DNA of 29,656 nt from an uncultured Mycoplasmatota bacterium. GTDB taxonomy: Bacteria > Bacillota_I > Bacilli_A > RF39 > UBA660. The DNA is taken from assembly GCA_947645535.1 (NCBI GenBank), contig CANSDD010000004.1, positions 1-29,656 on the forward strand. Direction: 5' to 3'. Shown here in pieces: positions 22,447 to 29,656 of the stretch. The stretch's first letter is position 1, and each line of letters begins with the position of its first letter. The notes beneath the pieces were generated by a model. The model made no database searches, had not been told where the DNA came from, and worked only from the letters and a program-made list of their open reading frames with translations. The position numbers and the translations under genes were made by a program.

Positions 22447-23730
22447 ATGGAATATCAAAAATATGAGAATGTAGCTTATAATTTACACACAATAAAAACA
22501 GATAAATTTAAAACAATTACAGTAAAGATTAATTTTAAGAGAAAATTAAATAAAAAAGATATTACATATCGTAATTTACTTTCTGATGTATTGTTAGAAT
22601 CTTCTTTAAAATATCCTAGTAGAAGAGAATTAGAAATTAAAACAGAAGATTTATATAATTTATTATTAAAGGCAAATACATATACATCTGGAAATTATAT
22701 GGTTCTTAGTTTTGATTGCATTTTTTTAAATGAAGCTTATACTGAAAAAGGAATGTTAAAAGAATCTTTAGAATTTTTAATGGAATTTTTATTTCATCCA
22801 AATGCAAATAATAAAAGTTTTGAAAAAAATAATTTTATGATTTCTAAAAATGCATTAAAAGAGGAATTAGAAACATTAGAAGATAGTTATGGTAGATATG
22901 CTATGTATCGTTTACTTGAAGAAATGGATGAAAAAGCTCCTTTTAGTATTCGTTCTGTTGGATATTTAGAAGACTTAGAAGAAATTAATGAAGCAAATTT
23001 GTATTCTTATTATGAAAGTGTATTAAATAGTGATTTGATTGATATATTTGTAATAGGAAATATTGATTCAGAAAAAATAAAAGATTTATTTAAAGAAATG
23101 TTTTTGATAAATACAATGAAAAAGAAGACAGAAAGTCATTATTTAGAGCCAGTAAAACCAAAAAGAAAAATAAAAACAATCAAAGAGAAAAAAGACATCA
23201 ATCAAAGTCATTTACTCATTGGTTGTAAATTAGATGCTTTAACAGATATAGAACGGAAATATGTAATGAATGTATATAACTTTATTTTAGGTGGAGGAAC
23301 AGATTCTAAATTGTTTCAAAATGTAAGAGAAAAGAATTCTCTTTGTTATTCTATTCATTCAACCTTTCAGCCAACATCAAATCTTTTAATTATCAAAGCG
23401 GGGATTGATGCAAGTTCCTATAAAAAAGCTGTTTCTTTAATCAAAAAAGAACTAACCAATATGGAAAAAGGAGATTTTGAAGAAAGTGATATAGAAAAAG
23501 CAAAAATTACATATTTAAGTGCTTTTGATGAATTAGAAGATTCTCCAGGTTCTATTATTTCTAGTTATGTATCATGTGAATATTTAGGCTATGATAATTT
23601 AGAAGAAAGAAAAAATAAAATAACAGAAGTTACTAAGAAAATGGTAGTAGATGTTGCAAAAAAAGTACATGCTGATACAATCTATTTACTAGAAGGAGGA
23701 ACTATTCATGAAACAAATGAAAATGAGTAA
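22447..23730 (+). CDS. ymfF: M16-family protein, inactive-type subunit (YmfF/YfmF-like)
   Basis: 427 residues. It has the two-lobed M16 (insulinase/processing peptidase) build: 'YNLHTIKTDKFKTITVKINF', 'LLSDVLLESSLKYPSRRELE' where active enzymes carry the HxxEH, and C-terminal 'LGGGTDSKLFQNVREKNSLC' followed by YSIHSTF. No HxxEH is present, as expected for this member of the pair. Annotation pipelines link the pair to elongation factor P modification; I treat that as tentative. AGGTGA at 22437-22442. The end overlaps the catalytic partner by 23 bases, so the two subunits are co-translated and probably form a heterodimer. Confidence 0.85.
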   Translation: MEYQKYENVAYNLHTIKTDKFKTITVKINFKRKLNKKDITYRNLLSDVLLESSLKYPSRRELEIKTEDLYNLLLKANTYTSGNYMVLSFDCIFLNEAYTEKGMLKESLEFLMEFLFHPNANNKSFEKNNFMISKNALKEELETLEDSYGRYAMYRLLEEMDEKAPFSIRSVGYLEDLEEINEANLYSYYESVLNSDLIDIFVIGNIDSEKIKDLFKEMFLINTMKKKTESHYLEPVKPKRKIKTIKEKKDINQSHLLIGCKLDALTDIERKYVMNVYNFILGGGTDSKLFQNVREKNSLCYSIHSTFQPTSNLLIIKAGIDASSYKKAVSLIKKELTNMEKGDFEESDIEKAKITYLSAFDELEDSPGSIISSYVSCEYLGYDNLEERKNKITEVTKKMVVDVAKKVHADTIYLLEGGTIHETNENE

Positions 23731-24991
23731 TCTTGACTTAAATTTATTTTATGAAAAGTTAGATAATGGACTTGAAGTTTATATTATTCCAAGAAAAGAT
23801 TCTAATAATACTTATGTAACTTATAGTACTAAATATGGTTCTAGAGATTATGAATTTATACCAATTGGAGAAAGTAAAATGACAAAAGTACCAGGTGGAG
23901 TAGCTCATTTTCTAGAACATAAAATGTTTGAACAAGAAGATGGAACAGATCCTTTTGCTTTTTTTAGTGAACGTGGAGCTGATGCGAATGCGAATACAAA
24001 TTATACTAAAACAACATATTTATTTTCAGGTACAAAATTTTTTGAAGAAAATTTAAAATATTTGCTTGAATATGTTGAATCTCCTTTTTTTACAGATGAA
24101 AATGTAGAAAAGGAAAAAGGAATTATTGAACAAGAAATTATGATGTATGAAGATAATCCTTATACAAAGGCATATGAAGGGTTATTATATAATATATTTG
24201 TAAATGATCCAATCAAATATCCAATTATTGGTACTGTAAAAAGTGTAAGGTCTATTACGAAAAAAGATTTATATGATTGTTATAATACTTTTTATCATCC
24301 AAGTAATATGTTTGTTGTTATTACTGGAAAAGTAGAGGCTTATGAAGCAATGAAAGTAATAAGGGAAGTAGAAGATAAAAGAACTTTAGAAGTAGCTAAG
24401 AAAGTAGAAAAGAAGGTAATTAAAGAACCTGAAGAAGTAGAAAAAGCATATGAAGAAGCTGAAATGTCAGTTTCTCTTCCTAAATTTTCTATTGGTTATA
24501 AAATACCTTTAACATCATTTAAAAATATGTCAAGAAGAAAAATATTACATTATTTGATGATGTTATTTGATATTAAGTTAGGACCTGTGAGTATATTACA
24601 AGAAAATTTGAATAAAGAAAATTTAATGACAGGAGATTTTTCGTTTGATTATATTGATACAGAGGATTATTTTATCGTTATGATTTTAGGAGAGTCAAAC
24701 TACCCAGATAAAGTAATCGATTTAATAAAAGGTGAGATGTGTAATTTATCTCTTTCTGAAGTAGATTTAAATAGAAAGAAAAAAACAATTATTAGTTCAT
24801 TTTTGTTTATGAGTGATAATATTTATAATTTAAATACAAAAGCTATGAATAATGTAATTAAATATGGAAAAGTAAATACAGATGATTATGAAGAGGTAAC
24901 TTCTTTAAATATAGAAGAATATCAAAAAATAATTCCAAATATCAATTTAGAAAATCATTCTGTATTTGTAATAAATCCTAAAAAGAAGTAA
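23708..24991 (+). CDS. ymfH: M16-family zinc peptidase, catalytic-type subunit (YmfH/YfmH-like)
   Basis: 427 residues from ATG 23708, with AGGAGG at 23694-23699 (spacing 8) inside the partner gene. The zinc motif is 'GGVAHFLEHKMFEQEDG' (HxxEH), with 'YVESPFFTDENVEKEKGIIE' and 'QEIMMYEDNP' carrying the distal Glu ligand. 'RGADANANTNYTKTTYLFSG' is the standard following block. It lacks a signal peptide, so it probably works in the cytosol with the non-catalytic partner upstream. The same pair is conserved in Bacillus. Substrate unknown. Confidence 0.9.
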   Translation: MKQMKMSNLDLNLFYEKLDNGLEVYIIPRKDSNNTYVTYSTKYGSRDYEFIPIGESKMTKVPGGVAHFLEHKMFEQEDGTDPFAFFSERGADANANTNYTKTTYLFSGTKFFEENLKYLLEYVESPFFTDENVEKEKGIIEQEIMMYEDNPYTKAYEGLLYNIFVNDPIKYPIIGTVKSVRSITKKDLYDCYNTFYHPSNMFVVITGKVEAYEAMKVIREVEDKRTLEVAKKVEKKVIKEPEEVEKAYEEAEMSVSLPKFSIGYKIPLTSFKNMSRRKILHYLMMLFDIKLGPVSILQENLNKENLMTGDFSFDYIDTEDYFIVMILGESNYPDKVIDLIKGEMCNLSLSEVDLNRKKKTIISSFLFMSDNIYNLNTKAMNNVIKYGKVNTDDYEEVTSLNIEEYQKIIPNINLENHSVFVINPKKK

Positions 24992-24998
24992 TAAAACC

Positions 24999-25027
24999 TT
25001 GAAATAATTAGAACTTTATGGCATAAT
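24999..25027 (+). promoter_or_regulatory. Promoter of secG
   Basis: TTGAAA (24999-25004), 17-bp spacer, CATAAT (25022-25027) preceded by TGG. Confidence 0.6.
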
Positions 25028-25053
25028 AGTATTATGTCAGAGGAGGAATGCTC

Positions 25054-25266
25054 ATGAAAATAGTATTAATTATTATATCATTATTATTGATTGCACTTGG
25101 ATTACTACAAAGTGGAAAAGCAGAAAGTGCATCAAATGCAATTAGTGGTGGAAATGATAGCTTATTTGCAAATAGAAAAGAAAGAGGCGGCGAGTTATTT
25201 ATTACAAGATTAACTGCAGGTCTTGGAGCAGCATTCTTTATTGTTTGTATTATTATGAGTTTATAA
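25054..25266 (+). CDS. secG: Preprotein translocase subunit SecG
   Basis: 70 residues from ATG 25054; the in-frame ATG at 25048 is only one base from AGGAGG (25041-25046). Two membrane segments ('IVLIIISLLLIALGLL' and 'RLTAGLGAAFFIVCIIMSL') flank the SecG signature 'LQSGKAESASNAISGGNDSL', then FANRKERGGELF. SecG is the accessory subunit of the SecYEG channel in the cytoplasmic membrane. It often precedes rnr and smpB in Bacillota; here a helix-hairpin-helix gene follows instead, after a terminator. Confidence 0.93.
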   Translation: MKIVLIIISLLLIALGLLQSGKAESASNAISGGNDSLFANRKERGGELFITRLTAGLGAAFFIVCIIMSL

Positions 25267-25293
25267 AATAGTACAGTTGTACTATTTTTTTTT
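25265..25293 (+). terminator. Terminator of secG
   Basis: AAAATAGTAC (25265-25274), AGTT loop, GTACTATTTT (25279-25288), T run to 25293. It starts inside the stop codon. Confidence 0.8.
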
Positions 25294-25304
25294 GGAGGTT
25301 AAGG

Positions 25305-25544
25305 ATGAAAACAGATTTAATTACAATTCCTGGTGTTGGAAAGGATATGAAAGAACATTTTATAAAGTTAGGATATACAAATGTAGAATCATTAGTAGAG
25401 GCGAATCCTGAAGAAATGTATGAAGAAGATAGAAAATTATGTGGTGGAAGTTTGGATAGATGTGTTTTATATGTTTATAGATGTGCAGTAGAGTACTCAA
25501 AAACGAGAAATAAAGAATTAAAATGGTGGAATTTTAAGGATTAA
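25305..25544 (+). CDS. Cdd1-like helix-hairpin-helix protein
   Basis: 79 residues. 'LITIPGVGKDMKEHFIKLGY' is a helix-hairpin-helix (GVG) followed by 'VESLVEANPEEMYEEDRKLC', 'GGSLDRCVLYVYRCAVEYSK' and an aromatic tail (KWWNF). This matches the small Cdd1 ('pathogenicity locus') family named from the Clostridioides difficile toxin locus; the role is unknown, with DNA binding suspected from the HhH. GGAGG at 25294-25298 overlaps the end of the secG T run, so expression may depend on read-through or on a promoter hidden in that terminator. Confidence 0.8.
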   Translation: MKTDLITIPGVGKDMKEHFIKLGYTNVESLVEANPEEMYEEDRKLCGGSLDRCVLYVYRCAVEYSKTRNKELKWWNFKD

Positions 25545-25683
25545 ATAGAAATCTTAATTAAAAAATATGATTATAAAATTTAAAAATTTGTGAAGTTATT
25601 TATATTGTAAACTATATCAAATTTTATTTATTTTTTGTTGTGGTAATATGAAACTGATGATACACTTACATTAAGTATTAGGG

Positions 25684-26113
25684 ATGTGTATAGATATGAA
25701 AAAATTAGGAAATATTTTTGTGCTTTTATTTTGGATTTTTGCTTGGATAGTATTTGGAATAGTAGAATTTAAAAAAGGAATAGATACCTTTGGTTCTTAT
25801 TGTCAGGTTTATATAGTAAATGATTTACAAAAGTGTAAAATGAATTTGTCGAAGTTCATGCAATAGGTGTATATGATGCAGGAGGAGAGTATATAGGAAA
25901 TAATCAAGTAGTAGCATTATTTTCATTGATAGAGTTTGATAATCGTTTAATGGCTTCTTTGATAGAAAGAAAAAAAACAGAGGCGTTAATAAAAAATCAA
26001 TCTGGATTGATTTTCTATATATCAATGTTCGAAAAGTTCGAACAGATTCATCAATGGAGCGAATCACATACAAGTTACGAACTTTGTTCTCTTTCTATAA
26101 ATATTATATATGA
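25684..26113 (+). pseudogene. Hypothetical membrane protein gene broken at two poly-A runs
   Basis: An open frame from ATG 25684 (or 25696) encodes an N-terminal membrane segment ('LGNIFVLLFWIFAWIVFGIV') and stops at 25866. The frame one base over continues with 'EFVEVHAIGVYDAGGEYIGN' and 'NQVVALFSLIEFDNRLMASL', and the third frame ends with 'INVRKVRTDSSMERITYKLR' to a stop at 26113. Adding one A to the run at 25837-25840 and one A to the run at 25970-25977 joins all three into a single frame of 144 codons including the stop. Without the second correction the middle frame ends at 26144. No family recognised. It could be a decayed gene or an assembly error at homopolymers. The rest of 25545-26213 holds no gene; TATAAT at 26163-26168 is a possible -10 box for the next gene. 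Confidence 0.4.
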
Positions 26114-26213
26114 ATTATTATTAAATTTCAATGGGAGTATATGAAATTTTTAATATTTATAGTATAATTTTATTAGAAAAATTACATGTAAAAACTAAGA
26201 AAGGATCATATTT

Positions 26214-26783
26214 ATGAAAAATATTGCAATATTCGGAAGCTCTCGTTCTGGAAAGTCAACTCTCGCTAAAATGATTTCAAAAAAATATTCTAATTATCAT
26301 ATTATAATTGGAGATGATATTAGGTGGGCTTTTCAAGAAGTTTTACCTAACAATAACATAAATAGTAAAGGAGGAATTGGAATGTTAGAAGATTTTCCTA
26401 ATTTCTTATCTTGCTTATTTTATAAAAGTATAAAAAGAAATATGGGTGAAATCAATTATATCGTTGAAACATGTGATATAACACCAAAAAAAGCATATCA
26501 ATTATTTAATAGAGAAGATACTATATTACTTTTCTTAGGAACTCCAAGACAAACTATTGATGAACATTTTAATGAAATAAGGAAATATCAAACTGAAAAA
26601 GATTGGACTTATGATAGAAGTGATGAACATATTTTAGAACATTCTAAACATTGGATATCTAAAAGTATAGAATATGAAAAAGAATGTAAAGAATTAAATA
26701 TTTGGTTTGTCGATACCTCATTCGATAGAGAAGAAGTTTTAAATCATACTTTAGAAAGTATAGAAGAAATGATAATTAAATAA
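26214..26783 (+). CDS. P-loop nucleotide/small-molecule kinase-like ATPase
   Basis: 189 residues. Walker A 'IAIFGSSRSGKSTLAKMISK' at residues 4-18, then 'YHIIIGDDIRWAFQEVLP' where the DD may act as catalytic base as in adenylate and shikimate-type kinases. 'INYIVETCDITPKKAYQLFN' and 'DTILLFLGTPRQTIDEHF' look like the Walker B and lid strands of the same fold. The substrate cannot be told. AAAGGATC at 26200-26206 is the ribosome site. The HD gene follows 18 bases later with its own ribosome site, so the two are probably cotranscribed. Located between a broken gene and a recombinase element, so probably accessory. Confidence 0.7.
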   Translation: MKNIAIFGSSRSGKSTLAKMISKKYSNYHIIIGDDIRWAFQEVLPNNNINSKGGIGMLEDFPNFLSCLFYKSIKRNMGEINYIVETCDITPKKAYQLFNREDTILLFLGTPRQTIDEHFNEIRKYQTEKDWTYDRSDEHILEHSKHWISKSIEYEKECKELNIWFVDTSFDREEVLNHTLESIEEMIIK

Positions 26784-26801
26784 TAAATAGGAGTGAATGT
26801 T

Positions 26802-27458
26802 ATGAATAATATAAATTTGGAAGATATTTTTATAAAATGTATAGAATGTTCAAATAAAATTAGAAATATTGACTTAAGAGATTGTTGTCAAAAAATACTA
26901 AGAGATTATAAAGAAAAACTAATAAGAAAACCTGCTACGACTGGTGCACATCACTACTTTGAAGGAGGTCTATTATATCATATATATTGTGTAACAAGAA
27001 ATGCTATAACTATAATGGAATTATATCCTAAATTAAATGTAGATTCTGATTTAGTAATATTTGGTGCTTTATTACATGATATTGGAAAAACTAAAAACTA
27101 TACTGATTGGAATGATAAATCTGAATATGAGCATAATGGATCTCAACTGTTGGGTCACTCGTATGAGGGCACACATTTGATAGAAAATTATTTATCCGAA
27201 TATAAATTAAATGAAGATTTTAAAAATCAAGTTTTACATATGATAGGCAGTCATATGAATGAGTTTAGCGACTGGGGTACGCTTGTTTTACCAAAAATGT
27301 TAGAGGTAATTATTATTAATTTTGCTGATAAAATTGATGCTACTTTAGAGCCTGCACATAATGTAATAAATCAAGCGAAAACTGGTGAAAAATATAAAAT
27401 ATGTAATGCACCTAGAGATTACTATAAGTCTTTAAATACTGAATATCAAGATTTGTGA
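26802..27458 (+). CDS. HD-domain protein, YhaM-like HD core without OB domain
   Basis: 218 residues from ATG 26802 (AGGAG at 26789-26793, spacing 8; GTG 26793 lies in the ribosome site). Metal-binding order: 'HHYFEGGLLYHIYCVTRNAI', 'IFGALLHDIGKTKNYTDW' (HD pair), 'LLGHSYEGTHLIENYL', 'HMIGSHMNEFSDWGTLVLPK' and 'INFADKIDATLEPA'. This is the same arrangement as the C-terminal HD part of YhaM 3'-5' exoribonuclease (compare LLGH, SHHGE-WGSP, ADN.DA), but the N-terminal OB domain is absent. Probably a metal-dependent nuclease or nucleotidase. It pairs with the upstream kinase and is the last gene before the recombinase element. Confidence 0.8.
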   Translation: MNNINLEDIFIKCIECSNKIRNIDLRDCCQKILRDYKEKLIRKPATTGAHHYFEGGLLYHIYCVTRNAITIMELYPKLNVDSDLVIFGALLHDIGKTKNYTDWNDKSEYEHNGSQLLGHSYEGTHLIENYLSEYKLNEDFKNQVLHMIGSHMNEFSDWGTLVLPKMLEVIIINFADKIDATLEPAHNVINQAKTGEKYKICNAPRDYYKSLNTEYQDL

Positions 27459-27465
27459 TTAAGGG

Positions 27466-27481
27466 TATGGGATTTCCCATA
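27466..27481. repeat. Short perfect hairpin after the HD gene
   Basis: TATGGGA-TT-TCCCATA. No T run follows, so it is not a standard terminator. It sits at the probable host-element boundary. Confidence 0.5.
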
Positions 27482-27569
27482 AATCGAAAACGTGCGGGAG
27501 TAGGTTTTCAGTGCTGGCTAGGACATAATAATTCATTTGTCTTCACACATTTTTAAGGTTGGATTTTAA

Positions 27570-27597
27570 AGGACTGCTTGTTTTGCAGTCCTATTTT
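27570..27597. terminator. Terminator at the end of the minus-strand element genes
   Basis: AGGACTGC (27570-27577), 7-nt loop, GCAGTCCT (27585-27592), with TTTT after on the plus strand and a T-rich tail on the minus strand (complement of AAA at 27567-27569 and further As). It can serve both converging units. Confidence 0.7.
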
Positions 27598-27950
27598 CAT
27601 ACATAAATTAATTCTTTTAAGATAGTTTCCTCAACAATATTTTTATAATTATTCATTAGTTTTGCCCATTCAATTTGGTTATCCATTTTATTTTTTTCAG
27701 ATAGTAATTCATCAGAATTTTTATATTGTTCCATTAAAATATTTAATCTATTTTCGGCTTCAATACTAACTGAAACTAGATGATTTGTTAATTCATTTTG
27801 CATTAAAAGTGTTGTATAAAGTGCTTTATTGTTTCTCTTTAAGTATTGTAATCTTAAATATCCATACTTGTTAATTTTTTCATTATTTTGTTTTTCTATT
27901 GTCAAATTTGGTAACAAATAATCACTGACTTTTATATAATTTAATTCCAT
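27597..27950 (-). CDS. TnpV-like transposon-encoded protein
   Basis: 117 residues. 'DYLLPNLTIEKQNNEKINKY', then 'GYLRLQYLKRNNKALYTTLL', 'NELTNHLVSVSIEAENRL', a helical middle, and 'EWAKLMNNYKNIVEETILKE' ending LIYV. This is the TnpV family pattern (DYYLPDL..PIGKYGRMRLRYLKEHR..LY..LL... EWV..MN.....EE.VL.ELIY) found in Tn4451 and related integrative elements. Function in the element is not established; it is not required as the recombinase. It is the last gene of the minus-strand set and starts 3 bases after the previous stop. Confidence 0.8.
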   Translation of the reverse strand: MELNYIKVSDYLLPNLTIEKQNNEKINKYGYLRLQYLKRNNKALYTTLLMQNELTNHLVSVSIEAENRLNILMEQYKNSDELLSEKNKMDNQIEWAKLMNNYKNIVEETILKELIYV

Positions 27951-27953
27951 TTT

Positions 27954-28196
27954 TTATCTCTCCATTTCTTTATTTTTAATATTTTTTTCGTAAAAATCTA
28001 CGGCCATAGTTTTGTTATTATATTTAAAATAACCTTGTTCTTTGTTTTTATCTATGACTTTAATTGTAAATCTATCAATTAAATAGACAGCAAACTCACT
28101 AATAGATAATTGCTTTTTTAGATAATCAAGAACCTTAAATTGTTCTATGGTATCTACTTGATTCTTTAAAATATTTTCTTTCGTTAATTGTTTCAT
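27954..28196 (-). CDS. Hypothetical small element protein
   Basis: 80 residues, no family recognised. 'TIEQFKVLDYLKKQLSISEF' suggests a helical or winged-helix-like start, 'AVYLIDRFTIKVIDKNKEQG' is a strand-rich middle, and the end is charged. AAAAGGAG-type purines (complement of about 28201-28208) precede the start. It lies between the recombinase and tnpV genes with short spacing, so it belongs to the element and may be a regulator or directionality factor; that is speculation from position. Confidence 0.6.
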   Translation of the reverse strand: MKQLTKENILKNQVDTIEQFKVLDYLKKQLSISEFAVYLIDRFTIKVIDKNKEQGYFKYNNKTMAVDFYEKNIKNKEMER

Positions 28197-28214
28197 TGAT
28201 AACTCCTTTTATTT

Positions 28215-29656
28215 TTAATTTGCTTTTACTATTTCTTTTTTAGGTACTAATAATAGAAAATCTTTAGAGATATTTCCTTCAAAATAAGGACTGCCAATTA
28301 TACCATCTACATAAAAATGACTATGTGCTTTAGCAAAAAAATCATCTACAAATTCACTTGGATATTCATTTCTTGTCATTTTTAAAATGGATAAAACATC
28401 ATAATCTTTTTTCTTGATTTCTAATTCTTCTTCAGTTATTCTATTTATATATTTAATACCAACAGTATCATTTTTTAGAACAATATATAAGTATTTGATA
28501 AATTCTGTACTACTTTTTGTAATAAATTCATCTGTAAATTTTATATATTTAATTTCAATGTTGTAATTATTATCTCTTGTAATTTCTATCCCAGATATAA
28601 GTCTATGAATCATATCTCGTTTGGCTTCTCTTGATAGTAAATTGTAGAAAAAAGTGAAGTCAAACATCTTAACATTTTTGAATACCAGTTTGTCATCTTC
28701 TTTTTTACAATCTAATTTTTTTAATAATTCTGTTGTATATTCTTTTGATTCGTTATCTGGATCAAGAGTTATTTTCTTCTTATTTAATTTCTCAATTTCT
28801 TTTTTGATAACATCATTTTTATGATTGATAGTTTCAACATCTAGTGTAGAACTTAAATATAAATCTACTAATCTTTTTTCTTGTATTTTTAATTTTTCAA
28901 TCGCTTTTTCTATTTCTTTTACATCATTACTCTTTGTAGAATTACAAGTAATAATTTCGTTATTTGTTCCCATCATAAAGATAGTTAATTCCTCTAAAAC
29001 TCGCCTTAATTTCACTTCTATTTTCTCGGTATTATAATGAAGTCCATAGCCACTACAATTATGATTTTTACATCTTAAATGATAATAAACTTTTTGTTTT
29101 CCATTTGGATATTTAAAAGATTCTGATGAAGCCATAATACTACCACATATCGGACATTTTACTAATCCCGAAAATAAATGAATAAACTCTCCATAGTTTG
29201 AATGTTTATTTTTTACTAATACATTTCTTGTAGCATTCCAAGTTGTTTCATCAATAATTGACTCACAATAGTCTTTAACCCTTAAAATGTCTTGTTGTTT
29301 TCGCTTATATTTTCCATATTCAAATACACCAATATAAATAGAATTTGTTAGTATTTTATAAACCCTATCACTTCGCCATTTACCAGTCTTTAAATAAGCA
29401 TTATCACCTTTCATAATGGTGGCAATACTTCTAGTCGAATGACCTTCTTGGCATAGTTTAAAGATTTCTTTTACAACTTGTGCCTCGATAGGCTCTATTT
29501 CTAAATGCCCTGTATCTTTGTTTCTAACATAGCCATAAGGTGCTTTACTAGGGTGGATTTTTTCTAAAGCCATTTCTTCCATTGCTCGTTTAGTTCTCGC
29601 ACCAATTTCTTTTCTTTCTCTTTGTCCAAATACTAAATTCATACCAAAAATCATTT
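28215..29656 (-). CDS. Large serine recombinase, 5' part beyond the window
   Basis: Partial: about 480 C-terminal residues; the catalytic serine domain lies past the right edge, and the ATG at 29654 is not taken as the true start because the sequence there (NLVFGQRERKEIGARTKRAM) is the internal end of the resolvase domain. Then follow the recombinase domain ('KAPYGYVRNKDTGHLEIEPI' to 'YKILTNSIYIGVFEYGKYKR'), the zinc ribbon ('LVKCPICGSIMASSES' with a second Cys pair in 'YYHLRCKNHNCSGYG') and a long coiled coil ('IEKAIEKLKIQEKRLVDLYL'). Such enzymes integrate and excise phages or integrative elements between short attachment sites. The unusually long C-terminal part after the coiled coil (from about 'MFDFTFFYNLLSREAKRDMI') ends in a beta-rich tail. 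Intact as far as visible. Confidence 0.9.
   Translation of the reverse strand, partial: MIFGMNLVFGQRERKEIGARTKRAMEEMALEKIHPSKAPYGYVRNKDTGHLEIEPIEAQVVKEIFKLCQEGHSTRSIATIMKGDNAYLKTGKWRSDRVYKILTNSIYIGVFEYGKYKRKQQDILRVKDYCESIIDETTWNATRNVLVKNKHSNYGEFIHLFSGLVKCPICGSIMASSESFKYPNGKQKVYYHLRCKNHNCSGYGLHYNTEKIEVKLRRVLEELTIFMMGTNNEIITCNSTKSNDVKEIEKAIEKLKIQEKRLVDLYLSSTLDVETINHKNDVIKKEIEKLNKKKITLDPDNESKEYTTELLKKLDCKKEDDKLVFKNVKMFDFTFFYNLLSREAKRDMIHRLISGIEITRDNNYNIEIKYIKFTDEFITKSSTEFIKYLYIVLKNDTVGIKYINRITEEELEIKKKDYDVLSILKMTRNEYPSEFVDDFFAKAHSHFYVDGIIGSPYFEGNISKDFLLLVPKKEIVKAN

Larger units (their letters stand above)
27459..29656. mobile_element. Edge of an integrative element with a large serine recombinase (Tn4451-like arrangement)
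   Basis: Gene direction flips to minus and three element-type genes follow: a TnpV-like protein, a small unknown, and a large serine recombinase that runs off the window. Tn4451 likewise has tnpX (large serine recombinase) followed by tnpV. The left boundary should lie between the HD gene stop (27458) and the terminator at 27570. That stretch is less A+T-rich than its surroundings and may hold the attachment site. The other end is outside the window. Confidence 0.5.

Noticed and set aside
26029..26045. GTTCGAAAAGTTCGAAC as a LexA/SOS-type box
   Set aside because: It is a direct repeat of GTTCGAA rather than a GAAC-N4-GTTC palindrome and lies inside the broken coding region, not at a promoter.
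25825..26073. Minus-strand open frame over the broken gene
   Set aside because: No ribosome site and hydrophobic low-complexity content. The plus-strand frames joined by two single-base shifts explain the region better.

Overview
The window is low-GC (roughly 27-30 % by eye), densely packed, mostly plus-strand DNA with strong Shine-Dalgarno sites. The gene content is that of a walled, spore-associated Bacillota: an SspI small acid-soluble spore protein, a SpoIIID-like regulator, MraY, a DAP-type MurE, and the paired M16 peptidases next to a deoD gene. The extreme A+T content suggests an uncultured gut Bacilli/Erysipelotrichia-like lineage. That placement is inference from style, not from a marker gene.

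Layout. 1-2791: a two-repeat SpoIIID-like regulator, a small unknown protein, HemW-like radical SAM protein and an HD-domain protein, all close-packed or overlapping. 2818-4960: a dTMP operon (thyA, dihydrofolate reductase, tmk) with a textbook promoter and terminator. 5125-6271: a glycerophosphodiester phosphodiesterase converging on and overlapping a UPF0316 membrane protein. 6371-11275: a cell-wall block with two murE paralogues separated by an M3-like metallopeptidase, the second murE coupled to mraY. 11346-12782: an unknown gene converging on sspI, then lemA. 12957-14995: a YdcF/DUF218 gene split by a TnpB-only IS200/IS605-type element carrying an apparently intact TnpB and a structured right end (candidate omega/re-RNA). 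15048-19880: dxs and uvrA. 19926-21600: a membrane protein, Nudix hydrolase, YcxB-like protein and an unknown. 21699-25544: deoD, the two M16-like proteins, secG and a Cdd1-like helix-hairpin-helix protein. 25684-29656: an accessory end with a gene broken at two poly-A runs, a P-loop kinase plus a YhaM-like HD protein, then the edge of an integrative element (TnpV, a small unknown, and a large serine recombinase running off the window).

The points most worth following are the split ydcF gene with its intact TnpB/guide-RNA locus; the two MurE ligases, one of which has lost the DNPR substrate motif; the tandem SpoIIID-like protein; and the kinase/HD pair next to the recombinase element. No tRNA, rRNA or CRISPR array was seen. 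All positions and motifs were read by eye. No database or folding search was run.
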